The position numbers were made by a program, and so were the translations under genes. Of a DNA stretch of 64,000 nt, positions 24,040 to 35,250 are shown in pieces. The notes under the pieces were generated by a model that worked only from the letters and a program-made list of their open reading frames with translations, ran no database searches and was not told the DNA's origin. Within the stretch, counting starts at the first letter, position 1. Every line of letters starts with the position of its first letter. This DNA comes from Zingiber officinale. Its lineage: Eukaryota; Streptophyta; Magnoliopsida; Zingiberales; Zingiberaceae. The stretch covers positions 38,558,457-38,622,456 of the forward strand of contig NC_056000.1 in assembly GCF_018446385.1 (NCBI RefSeq), given 5' to 3'.

Positions 24040-26856
24040 CCATTAATCACGTCTGCAATTCATTGCAGGTTCCGTGAAACCCGACAACTAAATGAAAATA
24101 AAAACATCATCCACATGGGCACTGCTGTAAGTTGCAGAGGGAGATGTTTATCTTTTGATAAAAATAAAACATGGATTTTTTAGTAATTATCTTTACGCAC
24201 CAAGTTTAGAAAGAACTAGTTTTCGGTTTAAACTATTCAAAGAACATGATATTCGCCTTTTAATAACAAAGTCTTATTAAGAAAAGAGGAAGTTATCCGC
24301 CTGCACGCGTTGGCAATTTATAAATCCAATAACTCTCACGACGCAACAAATGGAAATTAGTAACACATCTTCTAACTTTAAGAGAAAGTAACTTCGAAAT
24401 GAACCAATTATATCTTCGGCATCTAAGGCTTAGTTATATTAACTTGAGTATGATCTTTGGTAGCCGATGAACTTTTGGTTCATTAGTAGTGGAAATCTTC
24501 CAACCTGTGAGTCTTACTTGAAGGAAAAATAACCAAGAAGCTTTCAAGTCTAAGGGTATGGAGTCAAAGATATGTTGAAATTGGTTCATTCGATTCATGT
24601 GATCTATGACTATCCAAGAAGAGGTTGTTTCAAATATTTCGTCTATTTTAAAGACAACTATTCGATATACGGATACATTTACTTGATGTGCCACAAGTCT
24701 AAGTGCTTGATTAGTTCAAAGAGTATGAGGTGATGTGGAAATGTCAAGGTAAAGTATCAAGACACTACGAGATCGTAGTGGCAAGTACCTCGGGAGAATT
24801 TAGAGTCACTTATCAAGTAGGATTCATCCCAACTAACTACACCTGGTATATCCCAACAGAATGGTGTAGAAAAGGAAGGTATAGGACTCTTATGGAAATA
24901 AGTAGATTGATGATGAGTTATTTAGAAAATTACCAAATTTATTTTAAGGATATACTCGAAACGGAAGTGAACATAATACCTTCCAAAGTCGAACTCTCTA
25001 CTCATATAGAATCACTGAATTAAGCCTAATTTCAAGCATATTCGGATTCGATAGTCCACACATATCTCAAGAGAGACAATGATAAGTTCGACAGGATTCA
25101 CTTGTTTGTGGGTTATCCTAGAGAAATGAAAGTAGGTTTATAGTCTTAAAAATCGGAAGGTTATTGTTAGCATCAACGACCGATTTTATAAAAGGACTAT
25201 AAATAAACCACGCCCATAAGTAAATTTGTTTCTAAGGAAATAATAAAGGATACGCCTAATCTAGTACCAACTGCATAAGATGAAATATCACAAGAACCGC
25301 AATACGATCATAAATGATACACAATTAGATAGTGCCTCATCGTAGTGGGAGGGGTTAGCAACCTAAAAAGATTTATGTTTTGGGAGAGTTTTTGACTCGA
25401 TCCCTGAGGACATGAACCCGATCTCTGGACATATGATTAAACACTCCAAGATAAAGATGCAATATCTTGCAAAGAGTAATGAATAACATAATTAGAATAT
25501 ATGTATTCTAATAAAATCTGAAGCTTATAGAACCACCAAATGGTATAAAAGTCTGGGTGTAAAAGGTCTATATTAGGAAAAGAGGGATAGAAGGTAGAAC
25601 TTTCAAAGCAAGGCTAGATGAAAAGGAAACTTTTTCACCGGTAGCCATGCTTAAGTCTATCCGATTCTTTTATCTATTGGCAAGTGGATGTCAAGACAAC
25701 ATTCCTTAATGGAAGTCTCAAGAAAACATCCATATAAAGCAACCGGAAGCATTGCAAAGGGCTAAGAGCATCTTGTGTGTAAGCTCAATCAGTCTATGGA
25801 CTGAGGCAAAGCTTCAAGGTCTTGGAACATCTGGTTTATCAAAGTAATCCAGATCTATGGATTTAGTAACCGGATAAGTCTTGTGTATACAAAAGGTGTG
25901 ATGGAAACGTGGTGGTATTTCTTGTACTATACTTAGATAACATTTTTGGTAGTTGGAAATAATATCAAAATGTTGTCAGAAGTAAGAGTATGGTTGTCCA
26001 AACAATTCGATATAAAGGACTTGGGAGAATGTATATATTCTTGAGATCAAAGTAATAAAGGATCGCAAGAAAAGAATATTTTACTTATCCCAAGTTTCAT
26101 ACATCGAAAAAATCCTTGCTCGTTTTAAGCATACAAAACTCCAAGAAAGGTTTCTTACCTTTTCAGGATGGAGTAACTTTATCTAAAGATATGTCTCTGT
26201 AGACATCAAAGGAGATAAAGGAAATAAAGGCAGTTCTTTATGCTACGGCTGTTGGAACCCTAATGTATGCTATGCGAGAAATCTGTTTGCCAAGGCATAG
26301 TTAGCGGATATCAAGTAACCCTGGACAAGGACCTTGGATTGAAGTACCTTAGAGGCACTAGAGATTATATGTTAGCTTACAAGGCGCTTAATTTAGTCCT
26401 CGGGTTGTATGGATTTTGACTTCCAATGATAGGGACATAATAAGTCAACCTCGGGTTTTATGTTTACTTTAGAGGTAAAGTGGAAGAGTGATAATAGGTG
26501 TTTTTGACTCCACCATGTGCTTAGTATACGGAGCCTCCGAGGTAGCCATAAAAGTCGAATGACTCAATAACCTCAAGATAGACTTAGATATGATTTCTGG
26601 TTTGTTCAAAATTATTACAATTTATTGTAATAATGTTGGTGCAGCAAACTCAAGAAACCATAAGTCTATAAGGCAAGTAAACACAATAACGCAAGTACCA
26701 CCCAATACGAGGAATCGTATAAACGAGGAGAAGTTGCTGCCTAGATTGCATCGGTGATGACCTATAGATACTTTCACTAAGGTCCTTAAGGCAAGAGCTT
26801 TGATGGGCGTGAAGGGACGGAATCGGATGTATGGCAGATATGACAATTAGTCTTTA
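24040..26856 (+). pseudogene. Copia-3 pol remnants
   Basis: Only recognisable by piecing frames together. Protease-adjacent sequence (FRETRQLNENK) is near 24,070 and a pre-integrase finger remnant (LRHLRLSYINLS) near 24,410. The integrase C-terminal region lies at 24,730-25,023, for example SRLMMSYLENYQIYF. The RT palm remnant (KARLDEKETFSPVAMLKSI) is near 25,600. Connection and RNase H remnants run from about 26,080 to 26,855, ending just before the polypurine tract. Stops and small deletions occur every few dozen codons, and no catalytic box survives intact that I can see. Gene order and strand agree with the flanking LTRs. Confidence 0.75.
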
Positions 26857-26858
26857 GT

Positions 26859-26870
26859 ATAAGTGGGAGA
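26859..26870 (+). promoter_or_regulatory. Polypurine tract of Copia-3
   Basis: ATAAGTGGGAGA directly precedes the 3' LTR. Confidence 0.8.
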
Positions 26871-29330
26871 TCATAGAGTGTACACTAAAAGCCTAGCTTT
26901 TGGTATAAACATTTATCTAGAAATAAGAATCACATTGATCAAATGTCTACATTTGTGATAAATGTAGTTGTTCAATTAATTTATATTGTAGATAACATGG
27001 TGTGTGTGTCACACACAGAGGATCATGTTATCAACCTTATAAATTATAAATAGTAGCTCACACCAAGATGGAAAGGAACAAACCATTGAAGGTCGTAGTG
27101 TAATTAGGTATTAGTTTATCTTAACTATATAATTACACTAGTACACTTAGAGTGTATTGAGTAGGACCATTAGAGGTTTCTTTTATATCGACTTTATAAA
27201 GAAACAAAGACCTCGATTATTATGGAAGTGTGCTCTTAATCCTAATATAATAACAAGCACATATATTTGATATTTATTTTATTTAATAATGGGTGAGATT
27301 TAGTTCGATGAATCAATAAGCCAGATAAGTTGAGAGATGATATCACTTATGTTGGTGTTTGATTATAGAAGGAAACCGTGTCCTAGAGATACTAGGTTGA
27401 GAATGTCTCCAAGAGGAGCTCAAAAGGATTGTTATGTTAAACCCCGTGGACTTAGTCCGACATGATGATAAAGTTGAGTGGTACTACTGAGCTAGATATT
27501 AATTAAGTGAGTTGTCAAGAACTTACTTAATTAGTGGACATTGTTATCTTAAACACGGAGAGACTAACACACCATAATAAGAAGGAGCCCAAAATGTAAT
27601 TGGGATTGATGCGGTAGCAATAATAATTTCTCAGTGGAATGAATTATTATGATAAAATTAAATTGTGTGTTCAGGAATGCTTAATTTTATCGGAGACCAA
27701 AACCATTCCTCCTCTCGTCCCTATCGTAGCCTCTTAATTATGAGTACTATACCCACCATACCCACCTTCTTACCCATCCTATGGGGCCGGCCAAGCTAGC
27801 TTGGAGACCAAGCTACAACTTTGGTTCATGGGTGAATTATGAGCAACTCGGCTTAGGTGGTCGGCCCTATTAAAATAAAAAGGAATTTTATTTTAAAATT
27901 TTTCTCATGTGGATAACATGATTTAAAAGAGAGTTTAAAAATTTAAATCTTTCCTTTATAAGATTTTACAAAAGATTAAGAGAAGAGTTAAATCTCTTTC
28001 CTTATTCAGATTAAAAGGTTGATTTTAATTTTGGTAAAACTTTCCTTTTAATCATGTTCATGATTTAAAGAGAGTTTAAAATTAAATATCTCTTTATAAA
28101 GCTTCTACAAGGATTAAGAAAAGATTAGATATCTTTCCTTATTCGTAGATTGAAGAGATTTTAATTTTAAAGATAACTTTCTTTTATCCACATGTTTAAA
28201 AGAAATATTTTAATTTATAAAATTTCCTTTTATATCATCAAGGAAAAATTATTAGAGAAATTTTTATAAAATTCCGGAAATAAATTAAGTTTTAATTCTT
28301 GATGAATTAAATTTCCCTTGCTTGGTTTAAAGTGGCCCACATTGTTGATGAGAAAATATTATTTTAATTAAATAAATTTTCCTTATCAATGGAAAAGAAT
28401 TAAGGAAATTTTATTTAAATTTCCTTATTTGCTAAGGCCAAGGATTATAAAAGAGAGGGAGAGGTGCCTTCATGGTGAACAACTCTATTATTTTTCCTCT
28501 CTTTTTCTTCCTTGTGTGGTCGGCCATCCTCTCCTCCTTTCTTCTCTTGATGGCCGAACCTCATCCTTCTTGTGGAGACCCATATGGTGGCCGAATCAAG
28601 TTTAGAAGAAGAAGAAGAAGGAGAGAAAGAAAGCTTTGTTTCTAGCATCCCTTGGAGCATGTTGGTGGTGGCGAACCTCTTCATCCTAGAAGAAGTTTTG
28701 ATGGCCGAAATTGCAAGGAAGAAGAAGGTGCTTGGTGGTTCTCAGTAGATCGTCGCCCACACAACGTCCGAGGTTGAAGAGGAATACTGTAGAAGATCAA
28801 GAGGTTTTCTAAAAGGTATAACTAGTAATTTTTCTTTCCGATCATACTAGTTATTTTGGAAATAATACTAAATACAAGAGGCATACGATTCTAGGTTTCA
28901 ATTTGTTTTCGATATAGTGTTCTTTTGTTTTTCTTGTGATTTGATTGTTCTTTTCGGTTAACCTAAAGTTATTTTAGGAAATTAAATATTAGCTTTCTAT
29001 AAAAGGTTTTGTCTAGTCGGTGGTGGTTGCTCCCATATCCAAGAAGGCCATGTGCCTCGCCACGTCAGTACTGGGAACCGATTATGGAAATTAATATTTA
29101 ATGGAATTAATAACTTAAGGTGACTTGGGTCGAACGTGTTAAGTTCCGCAGGAGATCCAAGTCAAAACCTAAAAGAACAAATAGATTAAGTTTTGGATCA
29201 AACGTGTTAAGTTCCGCAGGCGATTCAAAATTTAATTTAAAAGAACACATGGTAGCTAGGAAAAGGTTCAGACCTTTGTACAAAATTTTTGTACAGTGGA
29301 ACCTCTAGGTTTTCCGAGTAGCAACCAACA
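26871..29330 (+). repeat. 3' LTR of Copia-3
   Basis: 2,460 bp. It aligns throughout with 16,815-19,362 but lacks many 1- to 10-base pieces. Its first bases are TCAT instead of TGTT, so the terminal dinucleotide is mutated. The right end CAACCAACA meets the target repeat ATATC. Confidence 0.9.
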
Positions 29331-30417
29331 ATATCCACACGAATAAGTGTTCGTTTGTCTCATAAACTCGTAAAATGGAGAAGGCAACCACCTAAGGTTG
29401 TGCTAGCAACCTTGATAGGAGATCTCAGTCTAGAGGAGAAGAGAAGAGGAAGGAGAATGAAGAAGTTCACCAAAATGAGAGAAAAAATGCTTAAGTATTT
29501 TCATCCAATGAAAATACTCAATGAGCATTAATTCAATTAATGAACATTAATGAATATTTACACTCCATTAAGGACCACATTTGAACCTCTTAATTCAATT
29601 TCAAAAATTGAATGATTCATTTAATTTTGAAATTCAATAAATCAATCTCCATTAATCCTCTTAGTGAATGAAAGTCACTTGAGTCTAACTCAAGTCTAAT
29701 ACACTTGAGTCTAACTCAAGTCCAATTCAATCGAGTCTTACTCAATTGATTTCATGCAATTTCAAGTATAATGAATATCTATTTTATTAATTCGTATTGA
29801 CTCCTTGAGTCTAGTTTGAATTGGACTCAATCCAATAATTAGATCCAATTGAATCTAACTCAATAAATCCAATTCGGATTAGACTTAATCCAATGATTCA
29901 TCATATGAACTCATCTCCAAATCTACTTATTCTTTATGTGTGATCCAATAGGTTCTTGTAACGTTGGCAATATATCCAAATCAATATTTAGATACATAAG
30001 CAATGAGTGACATCTAGCAAGACATCATTGCTATCCAAGTGACGAGAAAGTCGAGATCCGACCTAACCTATCCGTGGCTATTATCTTGAATGACTTGGTC
30101 CCTCTATCCTTGATATCTAGATTGATCAATGAGGCATAGACTGTGTCATCCTCTTATCAACCTTTTGTGTTTTTTGATCTCTAAGTAGACGCACTCAATC
30201 AAATAAGCTCAATATCTCATATTGACTCATTTGCGCATGGTCATGCTTTCTTGTGTCCTACTAATCAACGGGCCCACAAATATCGCTTCCATCATATAGA
30301 AGGGATATATCCCATCTACATCACTCATATCCCTCCACACAATTCATTGCAAACCTAGTGATCAACTTTATTATCCACCTTGTTACAGGTGACGTTTGCC
30401 GATACCAAAGTACACAA

Positions 30418-31785
30418 TGTTGATGCGGGAAGCATCGAAGATCTAACCTATGTTTTGATTATGTCAAATGGTTCAAAATTAAGGTGTTTTTTATCTAACA
30501 TGTATGAATGAATTTGCAGGAAAGTCCTAACTGCGGCTAGGCAAGTGGAAAACCCTAAGGGGTAGTAACCTTAGGTCCTAGGGGGTGGTAACCCTAGGTG
30601 GTGGAAAACCCTAAGGGGCTGTAACCTTAGGTCCTAGGGGGTGGTAACCCTAGGTGGAGGAAAATCCTAAGGGGCGGTAACCTTAGGTCCTAGGGGGAGG
30701 TAACCCTAGGTGGCGGAAAACCCTAGGGGGTGGTAACCCTAGGTCCTAGGGGGTGGTAACCCTAGGAAAAAAGTCCAGTCGGTCTGGAGGACCGGACTGG
30801 CAACAGGTATGCTCTCCTGAGTGGAGTAGGTGAGGACGTGTTCCCCACGGAGGAAACAGTAGGCGTCGGTTCGACCTAGGGTTTCCGGTCGAAAATCCGA
30901 AGTCAAAACCGGACAACCCGAAAGATGTCAACTTATTTGTTTTATTTGATATTTGTCTAACTCTGTTTTGTAGGAAACTAACATTTCTTCAGGGTCAGGC
31001 TTAGCCATGATCGGTCGATCGAACGACCTGATTGGTCGATCGAACCGCAGTACAAAAGGACTAGATTTCTAGATTGCAGGTCAGGCTCAGTCGAGGGATC
31101 GGTCGACCGAACCTGGGAATCAGTCGATCGAACCAAGGATGGGAGCTGACCAGATCGAAGCCGAGGGGATCGAATCGGATAAGTAGGTCATCTGATCGGT
31201 CGACTAAACCTTGGGATCGATCGACCGAATCAAGGATAGGACTTGACCAGATCGAAGCCGAGCGAGCGGATCGGATGAGGAGGAGATCATTTGATCGATC
31301 GACCAAACGTGGGGATCGGTCGACCGATCCACTTCGGGTCAACCCTGATCCCGAGCTTTGAGGATCTGGATCAATCCTGCAGAAGCTATAAAAGTAGCAT
31401 CGGGGAGCAGCTTCGACAATGACCGAAAATTGAACAACCTGTGCTCTTGTACGCCGCTCTGAATGCTCCAACTACGCTCTATGACTCCGACAACTGACGA
31501 CGACTTTCTTCATCTGTTTGTACTGTCGGTATAATTCGTTATTCAGTACTTGTACTTTAAAATTGTAAAAGATTTACGGATTGATAGTGATTGCCCACCG
31601 AAAGCGATCAACGATCGCGGGCCTTGGAGTAGGAGTCGCTCAAGGCTCCGAATCAAGTAAAAATACGTGGGTCTTCTTGTGTGTTTTATTTTTCGCTGCT
31701 TTACTCGAACGTTTTTGAAAATGATAAGTGAAAGTCACGAGTGTTATTCACCCCCCCCCCCTCTATAGCGCGTCTAGATCTAACA
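30418..31785 (+). repeat. Complete LTR of L4
   Basis: 1,368 bp with a 56-bp minisatellite at its start, GATCGGTCGACCGA-type repeats at 31,005-31,335, a TATA box (CTATAAAAG, 31,386-31,394) and a C-run before the CTAACA end. Open frames across the repeat (for example 31,061-31,471 on the minus strand) are repeat artefacts. Confidence 0.85.
30547..30770 (+). repeat. 56-bp minisatellite in the L4 LTR
   Basis: Four 56-bp units starting at 30,547, 30,603, 30,659 and 30,715. Each has GGAAAACCCTAAGG, GGTAACCTTAGG and CCTAGGGGGTGGTAACC words. The unit itself is rich in inverted CCTAGG/GGTAACC words. Confidence 0.85.
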
Positions 31786-31788
31786 ATT

Positions 31789-32794
31789 GGTCTGGAGGAC
31801 CGGACTGGCAATAGGTATGCTCTCCTAAGTGGAATAGGTGAGAACGCATTCCCCGCGGAGGGAACAGTAGGCGTCGGTTCGACCTAGGGTTTTCAGTCGG
31901 AAATCCGAAGTCAGAACTGGACAACCCGAAAGCTGTCAACTTATTTATTTTATTTGCTATTTATCTAACTCTATTTTGCAGGAAACTAACATTTCTACAG
32001 GGTCAGACTTAGCCATGATTGGTTGACCGAACGACCTGATTGGTCGACCGAACCGCGGCACAAAAGGACCAGATTTCCATATTGCAGATTGGGCTCAGTC
32101 GAGGAATCGATCGACCGAACCTGGGGATCAGTCGACCGAACCAAAGATGGGAGTTGACCAGATCGAAGCCGGGGGGATCGGATCGAATGAGGAGGTCATC
32201 TGATCGGTCGATCGAACCTTGGGATTGGTCGACCGAACCAAGGATAGGACTTGACCAAATCGAAGCGAAGCGAGCGGATCGGATGAGGAGGAGATCATCT
32301 GATCAGTCGACCGAACGTGGGGATCGGTCGACTGATCCGCTTCGGGTCAAACTTGATCCTGAGCTTTGAAGATCTGGATCAATCCTGCAGAGGCTTTAAA
32401 AGGAGCCTCGGGGAGCAGCTTCAACAATGAACGAAAACTGAACAACCTGTGCTCTTGTACGCTGCTATGAACGCTCCAACTACGCTCTACGACTCCAACA
32501 ACTGACGACGACTTTCTTCATCTGTTTGTACTGTCGGTATAATTCTTTATTCAGTACTTGTACTTTAAAATTATAAAAAATTTATGGATTGATAGTGATT
32601 GTCCACCGAAAGCGATCAACGATCGCGGGCCTTGGAGTAGGAGTCGCCTAAGGCTCCGAACCAAGTAAAAATACTTGGGTCTTCTTATGTGTGTTTTATT
32701 TTCCACTGCTTTACTCGAATGTTTTCAAAAATGATAAGTGAAAGCCACGAGCGCTATTCACCCCCCACCCCCTCTAGCGCGTCTCGATCCAACA
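31789..32794 (+). repeat. 5'-truncated second LTR of L4
   Basis: 1,006 bp matching 30,781-31,785. It lacks the minisatellite. Its TATA box has changed to CTTTAAAAG. Confidence 0.85.
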
Positions 32795-33287
32795 CATAAC
32801 TCCTTATGTAGAGAACCGTAACGACTTCAGGTCTAAGGACTATTCATATCAATAATCACATGAGAATGTTTATGACACTCATATAGCGATCAATGAAACA
32901 TTCTCATGGCGGGTCATTCAGTATATATTCTTTAATATATACACATGTGTCAACTTGATATCTCATATCCATGACTTGTGAGATCAAGTCATCCATTGAC
33001 CTACATGCTAGTCTTAACGCATTAATATTGTCATTGTATATTAATGTTTGACTAGGAATAGTTAAGAGTAGTGTTCCATGTAAATCTACAATAGCTCACT
33101 ATCAATTCAACTGATTGATATGCTATAAATAAGAACCTACTACCCAAGGACATTATTATACTTATTCAATCGGCACTGAACTGAAATAAATATAATAACT
33201 AACTTTGCCTTTTATTAATAATGAAATATGATATAAAATGAGCCCTTTACAATCATATCATAGTTGATACTAGGGCTAATACTAACA

Positions 33288-34491
33288 TGAAGGCCACCGG
33301 CGGTGCACAGATAGTCCCTTCGAGTAGGCCGGATAAGGATGGCATCCAATCGGATGAATCAAGAGCTACGAACTCTTGGATGGGAACGGGGTTCGATGTT
33401 TCAACCCGTTCGGAAGACCACACTACCGAAAATGTGGAGCGTGATGAAGGCTCCGCCCAGCGCCTCTTGTGCCTGAGCAGTGGCTCTCTTGAGGAGGTCG
33501 AGCCCAACGTCCCCTCGACTTGAACGACCAGTTGTCATTCGGAGGGAGGGCGTAATCCACTAGCCGCTCCACCACTCACCAAGACCAAAGCTGCCTCACT
33601 CTCATCTTGGGGGTCTTCTTAGGAACCGACCGACTGAATGTCGTGGCTCTCCAACTCCTCCGTAGCAGTCGAATTCATCGCAGCGTCCGCAAGTTTAGCC
33701 TTGTCGGCCAGACGCGCGGGTAGCATGACTTCGGCTGCAAAAGAGGAAGAAAAATCAGTTAGAATCAAAGGAAGGAGAACAGAAGTTGCATACCTAGGCT
33801 GAACGGGAGCCGGGTGCAGATCGAACTCAGGCCGAAGATATAGAGGACACCCTCTAGCAGCAACTTGTAGATGTCGTACTTCTGACCGGCCAACATAAAA
33901 GCTGCGTTGATGTAGTCCGATCAGCTCTTATACTACTTCAAGGGAGTCTGGGTCACCACTTCGAGCTGCCAGTGGGTTGGGAAGTCCAACCGCTCGGAAA
34001 GGCATACAAAAAAGAAATATTCCCTCCAATGCTTGTTGAAGGTCGGCATCTTGTCGAAGAAAACTAAACCCACTCGGGCTTGGAAAAGAAAATCCCCAGC
34101 TCAGACAATTTCGGATAATAAAAGTAATGAAAAATCCAGGGAGTGAGAGGATTGTCGTACGGACGGAATAGGATCACTACCCCGTACAACAGCCGAAAGG
34201 AGTTCGGCACTAGTTGACGAAGGGAGATACGAAAGTACTTACATATGGCGGGAAAGAATGGGTGAATAGGAAACCGCAAACCGGCGGTAAACGAATCCCT
34301 AAAGAAACAAATGCAGCCGGGCGGCGGAGAATTTGGCCAATTGGAAGGAGAAGGGAGGACAACTTTGTAACCAGGAGGAAACTAAAATGCGGCTGTCAAA
34401 CTCTCAATATCACCAGCGTCAAACTGGGACTCAATAGAGGTATACTAGAGCCCAGGGATGCCAACAGGAGGCTGTGAAGAGCTTTCCATCG
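33288..34491 (-). pseudogene. Gypsy-type transposon protein (Transposase_28 class), N-terminal half
   Basis: Read on the minus strand from an ATG near 34,491 (MESSSQPP). The domain typical of plant putative gypsy-type transposon proteins follows: FPIHPFFPAICKYF near 34,275, VVILFRPYDNPLTPWIFHYF near 34,185, DKMPTFNKHWREYFFF near 34,060 and GQKYDIYKLLLEGVLYIF near 33,890. Stops occur near 34,449, 34,380, 33,935 and 33,920, and there is a frameshift near 34,065. An intron is visible at 33,735-33,793 (GTATGC...TTTGCAG). The coding sequence then runs straight into the Copia-2 LTR at 33,287 and resumes at 5,744. No RT or integrase is associated. Confidence 0.72.
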
Positions 34492-35250
34492 AAACTAAAG
34501 TTCAATAGAAAATAGGGAAGAAAGGCGACTCAGAAAAAGGGACTCTACAAGCAACGAACAACTTTAATCGAAGGAAGATGAGGGATTACGAGAGATCGCA
34601 GAGATTGCCGGAGAAAGGGCGATGGAGCAAAGCGCTACAAAGACAACGACGACGAGAGGCTTGCAGACGAAGACGACGACGCGGAGTGAAGAAGACGTAG
34701 GCAAGCGATGCTTATAAACCTCGGGGTCAACCGACTGGAGTCGTCCGATCTAGGTTGCAGAAACCCAGGCAAAGATCAGACCGTTGAATTTAAATCGCCA
34801 AACGTCACATCGATATCCTGTTGCGTCAGGCGTGCGGCGACAGTGGGCGTGGCACGTGGTGCATCACCACGGGCTGGCATTTAATGAGGACAATTTAAAA
34901 ACATGGGGGCACGCTCAGCCTTAATGCGAAGAGGTTTGCATGATTTCCCATAAATCTGGGTGACGTAAGCCAAGATCGTTCTCGCCCAGAGAATCCCAAG
35001 AAAAGATTGTTAAGTGCGAATGCTCGTTGTGCCGATCGTCTTAAGGGGGAAGAACTATGGTCGATCGACAATCCTCAATAGGCCGATCAGCAAAGAGCAG
35101 TCACATAGTTGATCGTTGGGTCACGTTAGTCCCAATCAGAGACCGAGGAGTGTCGAAGTCGATTGGGTGGCGAGCTTCACAGACAATTTTGTCCAGTCAT
35201 TCAGACTTGCAGCCTCCTTCGACTAGACTTGAAGAGGAGGCATGTGATGC
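34492..35250 (-). other. 5' region of the gypsy-type gene
   Basis: Between the N-terminal ATG and the + strand LTR. On the minus strand a TATA-like GGTTTATAAGC lies near 34,715, followed by a CGTCGTCGTCTTCGTCTGC leader, so this is a plausible promoter and leader. A + strand open frame at 35,057-35,284 has no recognisable domain. Confidence 0.45.
34710..34720 (-). promoter_or_regulatory. Possible TATA box for the gypsy-type gene
   Basis: GAGGTTTATAAGC on the minus strand, about 220 bp upstream of the ATG. Confidence 0.35.

Larger units (their letters stand above)
23156..24040 (+). other. Copia-3 leader, second part, with repeated hairpins
   Basis: Non-coding. It contains three related stem-loop units (listed separately) each preceded by a conserved TTGACAAGATA.T...AAAACCTC-type segment. 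Gag should lie in or after this stretch but cannot be read in any frame, so gag is probably deleted or decayed. Confidence 0.55.
16815..29330 (+). mobile_element. Copia-3: full-length but decayed copia element inside the Copia-2 LTR
   Basis: Starts TGTTAGAG, ends CAACCAACA and is flanked by exact ATATC repeats (16,810-16,814 and 29,331-29,335). LTRs are 2,548 and 2,460 bp. The primer-binding site is at 19,365 and the polypurine tract ends at 26,870. Internal coding sequence is heavily mutated. It contains solo LTR S3. Because it lies in the Copia-2 LTR it is younger than Copia-2, although its coding region is more decayed. Confidence 0.92.
30418..32794 (+). mobile_element. L4: LTR-LTR remnant with its internal region deleted
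   Basis: Ends TGTTGATG...GATCCAACA. Flanking CACAA (30,413) and CATAA (32,795) match at 4/5 positions. It consists of one complete LTR (30,418-31,785), six bases ATTGGT that look like the spacer plus the first bases of a primer-binding site, and a second LTR copy lacking its first 363 bp (31,789-32,794). The whole internal region is absent. It belongs to the same LTR family as S1. Confidence 0.85.
5745..33287 (-). mobile_element. Copia-2: outer Ty1/copia element carrying four nested insertions
   Basis: Both LTRs, primer-binding site, polypurine tract and a full-order gag-protease-integrase-RT-RNase H region are present, all on the minus strand. With nested insertions removed, the LTRs are about 1,753 and 1,766 bp, the internal region about 5.36 kb and the whole element about 8.9 kb. 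The insertions are S1 and L4 plus Copia-3 in the LTRs, and S2 in gag. In-frame stops and frameshifts make it non-autonomous today. LTR ends are TG...CA (the left copy's inner end is mutated to TA). The near-perfect agreement of LTR lengths after excision supports the reconstruction. Confidence 0.9.
16619..33287 (-). repeat. 5' LTR of Copia-2 (interrupted by Copia-3 and L4)
   Basis: Surviving blocks are 16,619-16,814, 29,336-30,417 and 32,800-33,287, total about 1,766 bp. They align along their length with 5,745-6,744 plus 7,922-8,674. The outer end is CTAATACTAACA, and the gypsy-type gene resumes immediately after it. Confidence 0.9.

Noticed and set aside
30547-30770. CCCTAAGG repeats resembling plant telomere sequence
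   Set aside because: The period is 56 bp, not 7, and the unit contains unrelated GGTAACC and CCTAGG words; it is an LTR minisatellite.
31061-32369. Arg/Ser/Asp-rich open frames on both strands
   Set aside because: They follow the GATCGGTCGACCGA repeats of L4 and appear again in the truncated LTR copy.
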